DNA from: Rosellinia necatrix
Taxonomy: Eukaryota; Ascomycota; Sordariomycetes; Xylariales; Xylariaceae
DNA: 64,000 nt
Reading direction: 5' to 3'
NCBI GenBank assembly: GCA_021209875.1
Contig: JAGYVD010000008.1
Coordinates: forward strand, 1,983,501 to 2,047,500
Under the pieces are notes generated by a model. That model saw only the letters and a list, made by a program, of their open reading frames with translations. It searched no databases and was not told the origin of the DNA. The position numbers and the translations under genes are program-made. Shown here piece after piece: positions 11,301 through 26,200 of the stretch. Numbering within the stretch: the stretch's first letter is position 1; each line of letters starts with the position of its first letter.

Positions 11301-14300
11301 AAATAGCGATTTTAATATTTTAATTATGTTTTTATTTTAATTGTCGGTTTAAAAATAATAACTTATTGCTATTTTTAATAACGTATTTATTTTAGTTTAT
11401 AAAGTTTATTAAAATTTAAATATAAATTTTAAGTTTTTATTTAAAATAATTTTTGCTAGCATGCTTTAATTATATAATAATAATATAAATATAAGAACTT
11501 CTGCTTATTTTTAGCTTTATATATAACGTTTTTAGATATTAATAATGTTTTTTTAAAAAATTTATAAATAACTGGCATAAAAACGTTATAAGCTATATAA
11601 TTTTTTAATTTTTAAAAAGTGTTTATTATTAAAACTTTTAATAAACCGACAATAAAATTTATTATAATAGTATAATATAACTGTAGTAGTTTTATAATAA
11701 GCTTTAATTTTTTAATAGTTTTTGCCGATTAATTATATATTTAAAATATTAAAAACAGTATTAAATATATTTAAAATTTATTTTAAAAGCTTATAAATAA
11801 CAAATTTTATAGTTTATAATATATTTTTAAAAACCGAAATAATATTTTTATTATATGTTATTTATAACAGCTGTTATTAATAATTAGCTGGAATATATAA
11901 TTTTATTTTGTTTTAAGTATTTATTATATAAAATAATTTATTTTAAATTTTATATAAAAATAAACTAATAGCCGGCTATAATAAAAACTAATTCTTTTAA
12001 ATAATTATATATTTGCTGCAGTTGTTTTTACGTTATTTGCCTATTTTTTTTATTATTTTAATAAAGCGGGGGTTTTTTTTATAGCTTTAAATAAGCTTTT
12101 TTTTTTAGATATTATTTATTTTAATTTTTATAGCTGTAATATAATTAAAGTTTTCGGTAATATTTTTAAAAGTTCTTTAGTTTTTATTATTTTGCATAAT
12201 AGCGTTATCGGCATTATAAGCCGTCGGTAATTTTAAAAAAATATTTAATACTAGGTTAAGTCGACTTAATATATAGTAAATATTTAATTAAAATTAAAAT
12301 AAATATATAAACGCTGTTATTAATTTAATATTTAATTTTAAAATATTAATTAATTTTAGGCTTGTTTATTTTATAATGCTTTATATAGCAAAGTAGTTTG
12401 TTAGTATTACTATTAATAATATATTTAAATTAATGCAGATATTTCCGATTTAATAAATTAATAAGTTGTTTTTATTATATAAAAGTTTTGCTTAAAAATA
12501 AAATAAATTTATTATTATTAATAAAGATTTTTTTATTGTTTTATATAAAGCTTAAATAAAAGCTATTATTTTATATTTTTGCTTATAAAAGTATTAAGTT
12601 TAATAAAAACTGTTTTTATAGTTTTAATGCTTAAAATAGCTTATATTTATAAGCTGGTTTTAAATAATTTTAAAGTTTTAAATTTTTAGGTTAATTAATT
12701 TAAATATAATTTTTGCTATTTAACGCTGTTATGCTAAAATTGTTTTAAAAATAGTTTTGCTGTTTTAATTTTTATTAAGAGTTTTTTTTTTTTTGTAATA
12801 ATAGAAGCTTTTATTAATATTATAAAATAAACTTTTATAAAAATTTTATTATTTTAATATATATTTTAAATCTATAAAAGTTATTAATAGTTTAAATTTT
12901 TAAATAGCTTTAATTTAATTATTAATAATTATAAAGCTAAAGCTGTTTATTAAAAAACTTAACAGTTTTATTATAAAATATACTATAAAAGATTTTATTA
13001 GTTTTAAGCTAAAGTTAATATTATTAAACATTTAAAAAATTTTTTAATATGTTTATAATACTTGTTAATAGTTTTTAAAAATATAATAACGTTATTAATA
13101 TATTTAGCTGTAAATCAGCTGTATAATATAAAAATATTGTTTATAAATCGTTAAATATAGCTTAAGCTATTTTTAAATTTTATTAATATAATTTTAAATA
13201 TATAAAAGCTTTTTAAAAAAACAACAACTATTTTGCTTTAATAACGTAGTTATATTAGCAGTTAATAAAAAATTTAAAACAATTGATTATTATAATATAT
13301 TAATATTTTTAAGTTTAGCTATAATAGCTTTTATATTAGTAATAAATAAGCGTTAAATATAATAATTTTGTTTAGCGATCAGAGGTCTATTATTATTTAA
13401 TTTTTTTTTTTGTTATTTATATAACGTTATATAATAAATATCAGGCATTTAAATAATATTAGTTGCTTTATAAAATTAAGTTTACTGTTTTAATATATAG
13501 ATTTAAACTATTTATTTGCGATTTTTTAATTTTTAATTTTTAATATATATAGCTTTACTATATTAAGAATTTAATTTTGTTATTTGTTAACTAAGTTTAT
13601 TTATATTATATTATTTTTGTTTATTTTAATAATACTTTTTATTTGCTAAGTTTTATATTTTTTAAAAATATTTTTAGTTTTGTTATAAATATATTATTTA
13701 AAGCATATATATATATTTTATTTTTAGTTTTTATATAAAGTATTAATTTAAGCTTTTATGTTTTAAAAATAGTTTTTAAATATATTAAATTTAATATATT
13801 TTATTATATTCTAAATATTATTATTAAACTGTTTAATTGTTTTAAATAAAATAAAAGCTTTTTAAACATATTAAACTTTTATAACATATAAAAATTATTT
13901 ATAGATTTTTTAATATTAACACAGCTGCTATTAAGTTTGTTTTTTTTATATAATATATATGTAATTATTATTTTAATAATTTAATATTATATTTATTTAT
14001 GTTTTTATTATATAATAATATTTTAATAAGTTTAATTAATAAAAAAACAGCTTTTAAGCTTATAAAAATATTATTACTTTTAATACTTTTATAATTATTA
14101 ATATAAACATATAATTTTAACAAAATTATTGCTATTTTATCGCAGAAAATTAGTATAAACAACTAGTATTATAGTTATAATATATAGTAGTATTATAATA
14201 TTAGCTGTTGTTATAATATATTGTTTTATTAGCTATTTTTAATACTAATTTTTATAAGCATAACAATATTATTACAGCTTTTAAATATAACTAATTTTTA

Positions 14301-15922
14301 TAAAAAATTAATAATAGCTTTATTTATATCTATAAAGTCTGTTTTTAGCAGTAAGTTTAATTTTAATTTATTTATAATTTAAACTTTAATTTAAAAACTT
14401 TTAACTTAAATATATAGTTTATTTTTCCGGCAATATTTAGTTAAAATTAGGTTTTTTTTATAAAAATAATTAAGCTTTTGATTTTATTTATTATTATTAG
14501 CGATTTAAACTATATTTTTTATATATAATATAAATTAGTTTAGCTAGTTTTATATTATTATTATTATAAAACAGCCGGTATTAAAACATATTATAGTAAT
14601 TTTGTTTATATTATTAATTATAACTTATAATTAAAAATATATATATTTTATTAAATATTATTTTTATTATATAAAATACTATCCGATATTATATATATTA
14701 TATTAAATATTTTATTAGCTAAAAAGCTTTTATTTTATTTAGTTTAAATTAACTGTTTTTAGTAACTATAACAACAGTTTTTACGTTATATATTATTTTT
14801 AATTATATAAACAAAAAAGCAGTTTTATTTAAAAATTATATATTATAATAACAGCATTATATAACGTTTAGCTTTTTTATTAAGCATTTAATAAGTTTAC
14901 GTTAAAAAAATTAAATAAGCAGTATTATTTTTTTAGTTTTTTATTAAAATATTTAACAAAAAGTTCTTTTTTTTTTTTTAATTTTTTTATTATAATATAT
15001 TTATGCTATAATAAGTTCTATTCTTAAGCTTTTAATTAATTATTATTAATAAATAATAATATTTTATTATTAATATTAATATAACTTTTTTAAAATCTGT
15101 TATAGTTAAACTTATTTATAAAATGTTTGTTTAAATAGTTTTTATATTTAACGATAAATTTTATGTTTTTGTTTATTATAATTTTTTTACGTTTTTTATA
15201 AATAACGCAATATTTTATATTTAACGTACAGTTTTTATTTTTAAAGTTATTATAAAAAATTTTTATTATATATTTAAAATTTATTATAATTTTATATATT
15301 ATTATAGTTCTAAAAGCGTTTTTAGCTTTTATAAGTTTTTATAGTTTTACGACTATACTGCGTTATAAAGTTGCTGTTTTATTAATTTTTTTTAATTAAA
15401 AAAACATTGTTTATTAATTTTATACTAAAAAATAATAGTTTTAATAATAAAAAAATAAAAAGTTATATAAAAAAAAAGTTGCTTTTTTTTTTATTATAAT
15501 AACAATATAGTTTTATATATTTTTATTTTTTTAATATAATTAAAAACTAGTCTAAGCTAATAAATACTGTTAGTTTTTTATATAGCTGTTGCAAGTTTAA
15601 ATAAAGCTAGTTTTATATATAACTATAAAATTATATGTTTAAAATAAAACCTAAGTTTTAACAGCTTTTAATTATAAATATAGCTTATGTTTAAATTAGT
15701 ATTTTTTATAATATTAGCTGCTTATTATAAAAATAAATAAACGTTTATTTAATAGCATCTGCAGTATTTCTACGATATTTTGTTTTAAGTTTGCTTAATA
15801 TATATTTAAAACTAACGCTTATTATTACTTTAATAAAGTTATTTAATATATTTATATATTAAAGCTAAACGTTATTTTAAAATAACTAAAAAAAGTTATT
15901 TTGTAATATTTTTGCTTTAATA

Positions 15923-16605
15923 AAGTTTAAAGCATTTTATTTTATTAAAGCTGCAAAAAAATAAATATTTTTTTAATAAGCATTTTTTTTAACTATAATA
16001 TAATCGCTTATATTAAAAATGTTTAATAAATTAAAATAAAAATATCTGACCAAATAAATCTTTTATATTTAATTACTACTTAATATAAAAGCTGGTTGTT
16101 TAAAAATAATATTAGCTGTTTTAAATATATTGTTTATTATGTTTTTAATATTATTATTTTATATAAAGACCTGTATTATTATAGCTATTTTTATTATATA
16201 ACGTTAGAAATTTTTATTAAATAATGCTTAAAAAAGCAGGTTTAAAAGTAATAAAAGTAGGGGTAGTAGTAGTAGCAGGTCAGGTAATAAAAATAATAAA
16301 AATATAAACAAAAAAAAAGTCTGCTTTTTTAAGCTTTATAGTGCTATGTTTTTTAATATTTTTAACGTAAAAATAGTTTTAATTTTAAAATTTAAAAAAA
16401 ATAAGTTTAAATAGATTTGTTTAAACAACGGAATAAAAAGTTTATATATAACTGCTTTTAATAAAATAAGCTTGTTAGTTTTATTTATAGCTTGTTAAAT
16501 ATTATATATATTAATTATTTATTTTTTAAATATAGTTTAAATTAAATATTTTTAAATCTTGTTATATTTTTTTTAAAAAAGTAATAAAAGTTTTAAAAAT
16601 TTGTT
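15923..16605. other. 683-bp segment present in T1 but absent from T2
   Basis: Begins with aagtttaaa (15923-15931), and the same 9-mer recurs just after it (16606-16614). T2 has one copy, as aaatttaaa at 56352-56360, so it most likely lost the segment by recombination between the 9-bp repeats. Insertion into T1 is the alternative. A slightly GC-richer stretch (aggggtagtagtagtagcag) lies near 16259-16278. Confidence 0.7.
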
Positions 16606-17190
16606 AAGTTTAAAATTAAAGTTTAAAATTTTAGCAAATAATAACTAGTTTATTTTTAAATTTAAAATATTATATAGTTGTTTTAAAAAAACGGCTATTT
16701 AATAACAAAAATAATATTTTATTAATTTTAATAGATTTATAAAACTAAAAGTTTTTATTAATAAAAATAAAACTATAAAAAAAATAAGCTGTTATTATAG
16801 CAAAATAAAAACAGATGTTATAAATAAAAATATTTTTAAATTATATGTTATTTTTAAATTATACGTTTATATTTAAATTATAAAATTTTATTAAAAGTTT
16901 TACAGATAATATGTTAATATTAATAATTATAAAAGTTTATTAATAATAAACTATAAAAGTTTAATAATAACGCGATAACTTAAAAAAAAAAAAACTAAAG
17001 CTTGTCGGAATAAAAAACAAATATTTTAATATAAAAAAAAAAGCAGCTAAAAATCGAGCTTAGCAAAAAAAACGTATTTTTAATTAAATTAAGCAGAATA
17101 TATTTAAAAAAAACAAATCTGCTAAAAAGCTGACCGTTTTATATAAAAGGAAAAAAAAAAAAGATCAACTAAAGTTGCTAGCTACTATAT

Positions 17191-17376
17191 AATAGGCATT
17201 AAATAGTTAAAAAAAAATAAAGATTTAATTTAACTATTTATTTTTAAATAACTAATATATAATAATTGCTAAAAGCTTTTAAAAAAAAAAGCTTTATTAA
17301 GGAAGGCTTCTTAGAAAAAAGCTTCTTAAAAGAAAGTTTCTGACAGGAGATGGTTCCTCCCAGAGATAGCTTTATA
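17191..17376 (+). repeat. T1 right-end tract with iterated short motifs
   Basis: Three copies of this tract occur in the window (6669, here, 56965). It contains repeated aagctt/aggcttc-type motifs and keeps more G and C than its surroundings, especially 17300-17366. It marks the end of T, where T2 follows without spacer. Confidence 0.7.
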
Positions 17377-18907
17377 AAGTTTTTTTATAACAAAAACAAA
17401 AAATTAGCGCTACTATATTATTTTTTAAGTTTTAAAAATAATTATATAATTATTTTATAATTTTATATTAAATATTTGCTGTTATATTAATAATTACTGC
17501 TAATTAATTATTATTAATTTTTATTTATTAAAATATAATTTTATATAAGCTTTTATATATAATATCGCTAAAAATATATTTATAAATTTTTTAGTATTAA
17601 AAAACTTTTAATATAGTTATAATATAAAGTTTATAATATTAATTAGTACATTATATAGTTCTAGCTGCTAAACTTGCTTAAGTTAACTTTATACCAACAA
17701 TATTTAAATATTTAAACTTTAAAATTGTTTAAACATTATTTAAATAATATTACTTAAAGTTTAAAGCTGTTTAAAAAATATTTATATAATACTACTTTTA
17801 AATTAAATATGCTAAACTATATTTTATATTTAATAAAAATAATAACGGCTTAATAAAAAGTATTAATATTGTTGTTTAAATTATTAATAATATTTTAATC
17901 GCTTATAAAATCTATTATTTTTATTAATACAAAAAGCGTTATTAATATAATATTAAAATTCTATTAATATTTTTATTAATTCGCGTATATAATTTAACGC
18001 TTAATATTTTTAACAGTTTTTTTATTTATATATTTATAATAATAGCTTTATTATTTTTTAAAATAGTTTTAATATTAACAGTATTATTTATAAAAACAGC
18101 CGCTACAACAATAGTTTTATTTATTAAAATAGTAGCAACTATAGCAATAGTATTATGCTGCGCAATATTTTTATAATCAAGATGTTTTTTTTTATCAAGT
18201 TTTTTTTTATTTTTATTAACTGCTTTAATAAAAACAGCAACAGTATTTTTTTTAAGCTTGCGTTATTTAAAAAAATAATTTGTTTAAAAAAAAAGCATTA
18301 TTTAAAAAGCTTTTAATATTATTAGCTATTTAAGTTTAGTTTAAACTAATAAAATTTAATTTAATTAAAAAATATTTTAAAATTATATTTAATACTGCTA
18401 AAAATTTTAAAAGCTTTTATATTTTTATAGTTAAAATATTAACATAATCCCTAGTAATAATATAATTATTTTTTAATTTTTATTTTATTATTTTTCGAGC
18501 TGCTTTTAATTTTAAAATATAATTTAAATTTAAAAATTAACAGTATAATATTATTATAGCTAGATTAGCAATAACGCAGTTGTTATTAATATTATTTTAA
18601 ATTAAATATTGTTTAAAAATACGTTTTTAATATTTTTAAAAAGTCGGTAAACTTATTATAAATAAAGCATTATTTATTTAAATTAGTTAGTGTTTTTATA
18701 GTTGCGTTTTTTGATTTTATATTAATTATAAATAAATAAAAACCTAAGCTATTATTTTATTAATAACTAATTTATAATATTATTATTAATTATTTTTATA
18801 AGCAGTATTATAAAAAAATTATCTGTTATAATTATTATTCTGATTTAATTATTATAATAGAATATAAGTTCTAGGATTTTTTTTTAAATAAGCTTATTAA
18901 TTTAGTT
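17377..18907. mobile_element. Element T copy T2, left part
   Basis: Aligns with the start of T1 (8513-10052), beginning immediately after the T1 right end. It stops where R2 begins (tttagtta, then tctatatt). The rest of T2 continues at 43098 beyond R2. Copies T1 and T2 are thus arranged head to tail. Confidence 0.75.
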
Positions 18908-19984
18908 ATCTATATTACTAACAGGGCATACGGCGCAGTATAAATAGCATGTATTCTGGGGGGGAGCGTAAGCTTAATACGGGTTGTTTTTAATATAAGG
19001 CTGCAGCTAAAGGTGTAGCAAACGTATGTTTATTTTTAAGCGTTAAATTTAATATATAGTCGGGTTTAAAAAACTAGCCGGAAAAATACTTTATATTATA
19101 TATATTATTAATTAAAAAAAACTTAATTTTTTTAATGGCCTGTTATTATTAAATAATAAATAAAACAAATTTAAAGCTATTTTAAGCTTAATATATTTAA
19201 CAGTTAAAATTAAAAAAAATTAAATAATAAAGCTTTAATTTTAATAAAATTTAATTATTTATATTATTAATAAAATATATTATATAATATAAATAGTATA
19301 TATTTTAAAAAAATATGAGCTTAATATAAATTATTTTAACATAAAACTACAGCTAAAAATATAATAAATATATGTTTATTTTTAATATTAAATTTAATAT
19401 ATAATTAAGCTTAAAAAGCTAGCCGAAAAAATATTTAAACTTATATTTTAAACGTTTATTTTATTTATAAATAAAATAAGAAAAATTAAAAAATATAATT
19501 AATTTATAAAAAAAAATTAAAAAATATAATTAAATATAATTAAATAAAGCTAGTTAAACAAAATAAAAAATATAACTAAGTTTATAAATAAAAGCTTTTT
19601 TTTAGCTTTTATAATTTTTTTAATAAATATAATAATATAATATAAATTTATTTTAAATTTAAAACATTAATAATATATTAACGCCTAATTTTTAATAAAT
19701 AATAATGTTTTTAATTTTAAATAAAAACGCACCAGCTTATTACTAATTTTTAACCTGTTATTATTAAAATTATATAATAAAAATAAGTTTTTAATAAACT
19801 TTTTAAATTTAATATTAATTTATTATAAATTAAAAGCTTTCTATAATAATTAAATATTAAGTTTATTATATTTATAATATATTTTATATTATAAAATTAA
19901 TAGTTATAATTTAAAATAAATTTAATATTAATTTATATAAAATATAAACGTTTTTATATAAATAATATTATTATATAAACTTTT

Positions 19985-20244
19985 TGATATAGGCTATGCC
20001 TGAAAGTATATTTATTAGAGTAGCAAATAAGGTTTATTTTTTAGCTAAATAGCAGAAGTTATAAATAATATATGCGTGGCTTATAAAACGCAGTTTTATA
20101 AAGCTGGTTAATTTTAGTTATATTAGTTTAAGTTTAATAATTAGTTTATAAGTTATTTAGTAATTATTTAAAATAAAAATATATAGCAGTTTATTTATAT
20201 TAGCCTGTACGTTAATATTTTTTTTATAAGTACTGTTTATAATA
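19985..20244 (-). repeat. LTR-A left LTR (inferred 3' LTR)
   Basis: 260 bp. The outer 50 bp keep G and C (tataggctatgcctgaaag); the inner part is RIP-mutated (tactgtttataata, against cactgcctataaca in the other LTR). It starts with TG directly after the target ctttt. Confidence 0.88.
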
Positions 20245-23200
20245 TTATTTTTTTTTTTTATGTTTTTTTAAAAAAGTTATAAGCTAGTTATAAACCGTTT
20301 TATAGTTTTTATGCTTATATTTTAAGTTTATAAATAAAGTTTTTTTTTAGTTTAAAAAAAAAGTTTTTTTTTATTAGGTTTTTTTTTATTTATAAATTTT
20401 AATTTATATATAAATACGTATTTTTATTAATTTAGTCTGCTAAAATGTTCTAATGCTGTTTATAAGCGTTTTATAATATTATTTTTTTTGTTTATTATTT
20501 GTTAGTTCTTGCGTGCTTTTTAAATATTTTAAATGCTTACGCGCAACTATTTTTTTAAAATTCTGCCAGGCTTTATTTTTTATTGTTTTATATACAGCTA
20601 TATAAAGCTTTTAAGCCGCCTGCTTTTTTTTTTTTTTAATAATAACTAATTTTATAAATTATTTTAATTTTTATAATACTTTAGTCTGTTGTTTAAGCCG
20701 TTTATAAGTTAATTTTGTTTTATTCTGTGGGCCGTTTAGCGTTTTATTATTAATATTATATTTATTTTTTATTATTGCGGCTAGGCTTTGTTTTTATTTA
20801 TATTTTAGCTGGCCTGTCGGTTTAGCTTGTTAACGCAGCTGTATTTTTTTATTTATTAAAAGTTAGCTTTAAGCTGTTTATAATTTTTTTATTAGTTAAT
20901 TAAATAATTATTTTTTTGTTATATTAAAGCAGGCTATTTTTAGCTGTTGTTTTTATATTAATTTTATTAATAAAAAACAAAAATAACGTTTTTTTAGTTT
21001 TATTTGCTAATTTTTTATTTTTTTTTTTTAACGCCTAGCGCTGTTTTTGTTTATTTATAAGCTTTATTAACTAAGTTTTAGTATTATTTGCGTTTTTTTT
21101 TTTTGTTTTTTATCTAGTTTTTTTTTATTTTTTTTTTATTTATTTTTTTTTTTTTTTTTTTTGTTTTTAAGCTGTTTATACGTTGCTTATAATAGTTTTA
21201 AAAGTTTTTTTTATTTATTTTATTGCAAGCTAGTTTTTTATTAATATTTTATGCAGCTTTTTTTTTTGTTTTGCTTATAAACGCGTTATATTATATATAT
21301 ATTACGTTAATAAACTAATAAGTAGTAATTTTTTAATTTTTTATATTAATTAAATCAATAGTACGTTTTTTTTTTTTTGCAAGCTTATTATAAACTAATT
21401 ATAAAAAACGCGTTATTATATATTAAATATACTATATAAATAAAAAAATATTTTAAAATAAGCTAGCTGCTGTTATAACTGTTTATATTTTATATTAACG
21501 TTTTTATAAATAAACTTTTAATAATATTAAATTATATTAAATATTTTTATATTTTATTAAAAATATTTATATATATAATAAATATATTTTTATAAGTTTT
21601 TTTTATTAATTATTTATTATATATTTATAAGCTTTTAAATAATTAAAATAAATTTATTAAAACTTGTTTAAATTTTTAAAACGTTTAATTTATATTAATA
21701 AAATATTAAAAATAAGTTTTAATTTTAATAACTGCTGTTTATATTTAGTTTATATATTATATAAATAAAATTATTATTATTATTTAAAGCTATATTAAAC
21801 AGCTTTTTAAATAATAAAAAACTAAGGCTTATTATATAAATATTTTGCCTGCTGTTTATATTTTTTACGTATTATTTATGTTTAATTAAAAAAATAATAA
21901 AATGTTTTAAAAATAAATAATAATTTATATATTTTATTATAATTTGTAAAACTATTTATAAATTTTTTAAAAGCTGCTATTTTTTTTGCAGAAGGTTTTT
22001 TTTAAGTTTATATAAACTGCGCTAAAAACGCAAGCTTTGTTTTAATATTAATTATAAACAGCTTAAAAAATAAACAGAAATTAATTAAATTTTAAAATAA
22101 TATAGCAAGCAGCGCAGCTGCAGCTGCTATTAATAAAACTTTAGCAGCTACAGCTGCGCTTTTTTAATTAAATATATTAGCTGTTTTTACGCCGGTTGTA
22201 AATAAAGCTTAAAAAAATTAAAGCTTAATAATAAAAAATTAAAACAAATTAAATAGCTTAAGCGCTACTTATGCAGCGTTTATTATTGTTTTATTTAAAG
22301 CTTATATAAAAAAATATAAAAATTAGCTGGCTTTATTTAATAATTTTTTATAGTTTTTAAATTATTTATAATATATTTATAAATTAATTTTATTTATAAT
22401 TAAAAATATAATATTTTATATTATTTATTTATTTTATTTATTATTTTTTATGTTTTATTTTTAAACTATATTTTTTTATTTTTATATTAAGTTTATTATT
22501 ATTTTATATATTTTTATATTTTTTTAAAACGGTTTATTGTTTAAATTTTTAAAAGTTTTTAAAAGTTTTTTGTAAATTTAACATATTTTTTTATTTTATA
22601 ACTAGTTTATAAGCTTTTTATATTTTTTTTAGTTTAATAAGCTTTTAATATTTTTTTATTTTTTATTTTTATTTTTTAAATTTTATTATTTATATAAAAA
22701 AAACTAGCTGTTATTTAACGTTTAAAAAGCTAGAGATTTATTTTTACGCAGCATATAAGCTTAATATAAAAACAGTTATAAATATTTTTAAAATATTTAA
22801 TTTTATTATATAAAAACTAATTATTTTAATAATATAATATTTAGTATATAGCTACGTTAATTTTTAAAATAGCTGCAACGTTTATATGTTTTTAAAAAAA
22901 TAATTAAATAAAATTTTTAGTTTTAAACTTATCGGCTAATATACGCTGTTTATTAGCAGCTTTTTTTTAGTTCTGCTGCGTTACAGCTATAGCTGTTTAA
23001 ACAAATTTTATATTATTTTTTAGTTTTTATATAAATATTTTAGCTAAAGTTTATAAATTATAAGCTGGTCGCGTTAAATATTTAATTATTAATATAATAG
23101 CTATATAATATTTATAAATTATAAAAAAAGCTTAGTTTAATAATTATAATATTTTAATTATTTATAATAAATATAGCTTTTAAAAATAATATAAGCTAGT

Positions 23201-26200
23201 TATATTAAATATATATAATATATGCTTATAAATATATTAGTATTTTTAGTTTGTTTGTTTTATAATTTTATTTATTTTTAAATAATAAGCAGTAAATAAA
23301 TGCTATTTAATATTTATTAATAAGCATATTTTACGTTAAAAACAATTAGTTTAATTTATATTTTTATTATTAATTATAGCTGTAAAAACTTATAATAACG
23401 TTAATAATATTATATAAACCGTTTAACGCAAGCTTTTATATTTATTAAATCTATTGCTTTTAATATAACAGTTTTATTAAGCTTATTAATAATTATTATT
23501 AAATTAATAAAATTACTTTATTTTTTATTAATAAATTTATTATAAAATCTATTAAAAATTTATTTTAATATTATTTAAAAACTAATAATAAATATAACAA
23601 GCTTTATTTTTAATTTTTTATACTGTTTTTTGTTATAAATATTATAATTATATATAAAACGTTTTATATTTTTAAAAACGCCGGCTAAAAAAATTCTTAA
23701 ATATTATTATAATAGTTTTTTTAATTAGAATGCTTTATTAAATATAAATTATAAATATTTTATATTATTTTTATTTAAAAAGTTTTTAATTAAAGATTTA
23801 AAACTAGTTGTAAAATTTTAACGCGTTATATAAGTTTAGGTTATATTTAGCAATTAATATTTTAAAATTTAATTTTAAAAGAAAAACATGTGCGTTTTTT
23901 ATATAATATAAATAATATACGCGTAGCTTAAGTTTTTTAAAAACAGTATTTTAAATATTAGTTAGATTTTTATAATTAAATATTTTTTTTTTAAAAAATT
24001 AATATATTATTTAATTTATTTATTTAAATAGTTTATAATTAGTTTAAAAAAGCTTAATAAGCAGCTATTTATTTTTAAAAGCTGTTTATTTTATTTTACG
24101 TATTTTTATTTTAAGCTTTTTTAAAAGTTTTAGTTATGCTTTAATAACGCGTCTGCTTAACTGTTTAAACGTTTTTATAAAACTTTAGTTTAAATCTATA
24201 TTTAATTAATTTTTAGCTTAATAAACCTGTTTTTAATTAGCTTTTTAATAATTATAAAATAAATAAAGTTTTTATAATTAAATATTATAATAAAAAACAT
24301 GTTTATATTTTTAAGTTTAGCATGTTAAACTTATAAATAATTTATAATTATAAAAAGTTTTTATTATAAATTTTATAATTAATTTTGCAGCTATAAAACA
24401 GCGCAAATAATATATAACGGGCTATAGTTTTTATTTTTTTAATTAGTTTAAATATTTTTATAAAACTATTTTAAATAGTCTGTTTTTATAAAAGTTTTTT
24501 ATTAAAATTAAAATAAGCTAATATAAGTTTATTTATAAAAATGTTTTAAATATTTTAAAAACTGCGTTTTATAAGTTTTTATTAAAAAAAACGCTTTTTT
24601 TTGTTAGTATAGTTAATAAAGCTGTTTTTTTTAAATAGTTATTTATAAAACTTTTATAAAAATTTATAAAGCTTAAAATTTTTGCACGTTTTTAAACGTT
24701 ATAAAAGCTTTTTATTTGCGGATTATATGTAGTTTTTTAAAATTTATGCTGACTTTTTACCTGCTTTTATAATAAATTTTAAGTATTTTATTATAAAAAC
24801 TTTAAATTAGCTTTTATTAATGTTTAAATAAAAGCTAGCGTTTATAAAACAGTTTAAAACTTGTTTAATTTTATAATAATAATCTATTTAAAAGCTTGAA
24901 AAAATATAAATATATTATTAATATATATAATATAAAAGCAATTTAAAATTTTTAAAACATATTATTAATATAGCGCTAAAACTTTATAAAAGCTTTATAT
25001 AAGCTAAAAAATATTATTAGCTATTTAAATAGTTTAAATTTAGTTTAAAAACTATTTTTATTTATTTTTTTATATTTTAATTTTATAAAAACTAATTTAA
25101 TATTTAATTTAATAAACTATTTAGCTTATAAAAACATTTTAAACGTTTTTAAATAAAAAAAAAATATTAGTTTTTTTAATAATATTATTAAACGTTTTAT
25201 AGTTATAATAAAAACAAAAGTTATTATTAAGCTTATATATAAAAATATTAATACATCTGCTGGCGAGCTGTTTATATATATATATTTTTATTTAATAGTT
25301 TAATAAAAGTTTTTTAAAACAAAAAGTTTATTTTTAATATATTATATAAAAAGCTTTATAAAACTAATTTTTATATTTTTATATATTTATGTTTAAATAT
25401 ATTTTATAATTTATTTTAAGCGGTTAAAAATAAAACTTATATTTTATATTTATTAAATAAATTAGCTTATTTTTTAGCTTGTTTAGAAGCTTTTTTAAAT
25501 CGTGCTTAAAATTTTTAAATTAAAAGCTTAGTTTATTTAAGTAATTATTATAAAAAAACTTTAAATAGCTTTTATTTAAGCTTTTTAGCTTTATGCGTTT
25601 TTGTTTTTAATAAAAATAACAGCGTTAATTATAAATATAGTTTAAGCTGTTTTAATAGTTTTTATTTAACTTATATATTTTTTTTATAATTATTATATTA
25701 TTTGTTTTTTTATATTTATATAATATTTATAAACAATATATATTATTTTTTATGTTTTAACTAAAGTTTTTTAATATTAATAAATATTATAACTTTTTAT
25801 TATATATATGTATATTTATTTTATATATTTATTTATATTTATATTTAAATAAGTTATTTTATTTATTTTTAAAAACTATTCGTAAGTTTTTTTAGCAGCT
25901 AGCTTAAAAGCTGTTTTTTATTTTTATATGTAATAATTTATATTTTTAATAATGTTTTTATTAATAACTGCGTAACATTTACATTTTTAATTAATTAAAG
26001 CTTTTAAAATTATATTTTTTATAAATATATTAATTATAAAAACAAGCCGTTTATAAGCTGTTTAACAGTAGTTATTTTTTTTTAAATTAATATTAATTTT
26101 TAAAAGCGTTTTTTTTTAAAAGTTATTTATTTTTTAATTTTTTTTTATTGCTTAAGCTTAACGTTTTTTTTATTTTTATGTTATTTATGCAAATATTTAG

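Larger units (their letters stand above)
8513..17376. mobile_element. Unidentified 8.9 kb element T, copy T1
   Basis: Defined by the second copy, T2, which starts at the base after it in the same orientation. The left end is near gtttttttgcgataaaaat; the right end lies in a GC-richer tract ending agagatagctttata. No LTR, terminal inverted repeat or readable protein. The plus strand is T-rich over about 8500-15900 and A-rich over about 15900-17200, suggesting a long former gene on the minus strand and a shorter Lys-rich one on the plus strand; this is inference from skew only. T1 holds the single-copy empty sites for LTR-D (tttta, 10597-10601) and R2 (about 10048-10054). A large DNA element or a LINE are both possible. 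Confidence 0.65.

Noticed and set aside
13968..14162. 64-codon open frame on the minus strand in T1
   Set aside because: Ile/Lys/Asn/Leu composition reflects AT-richness only; the T2 counterpart is not maintained as a similar protein.
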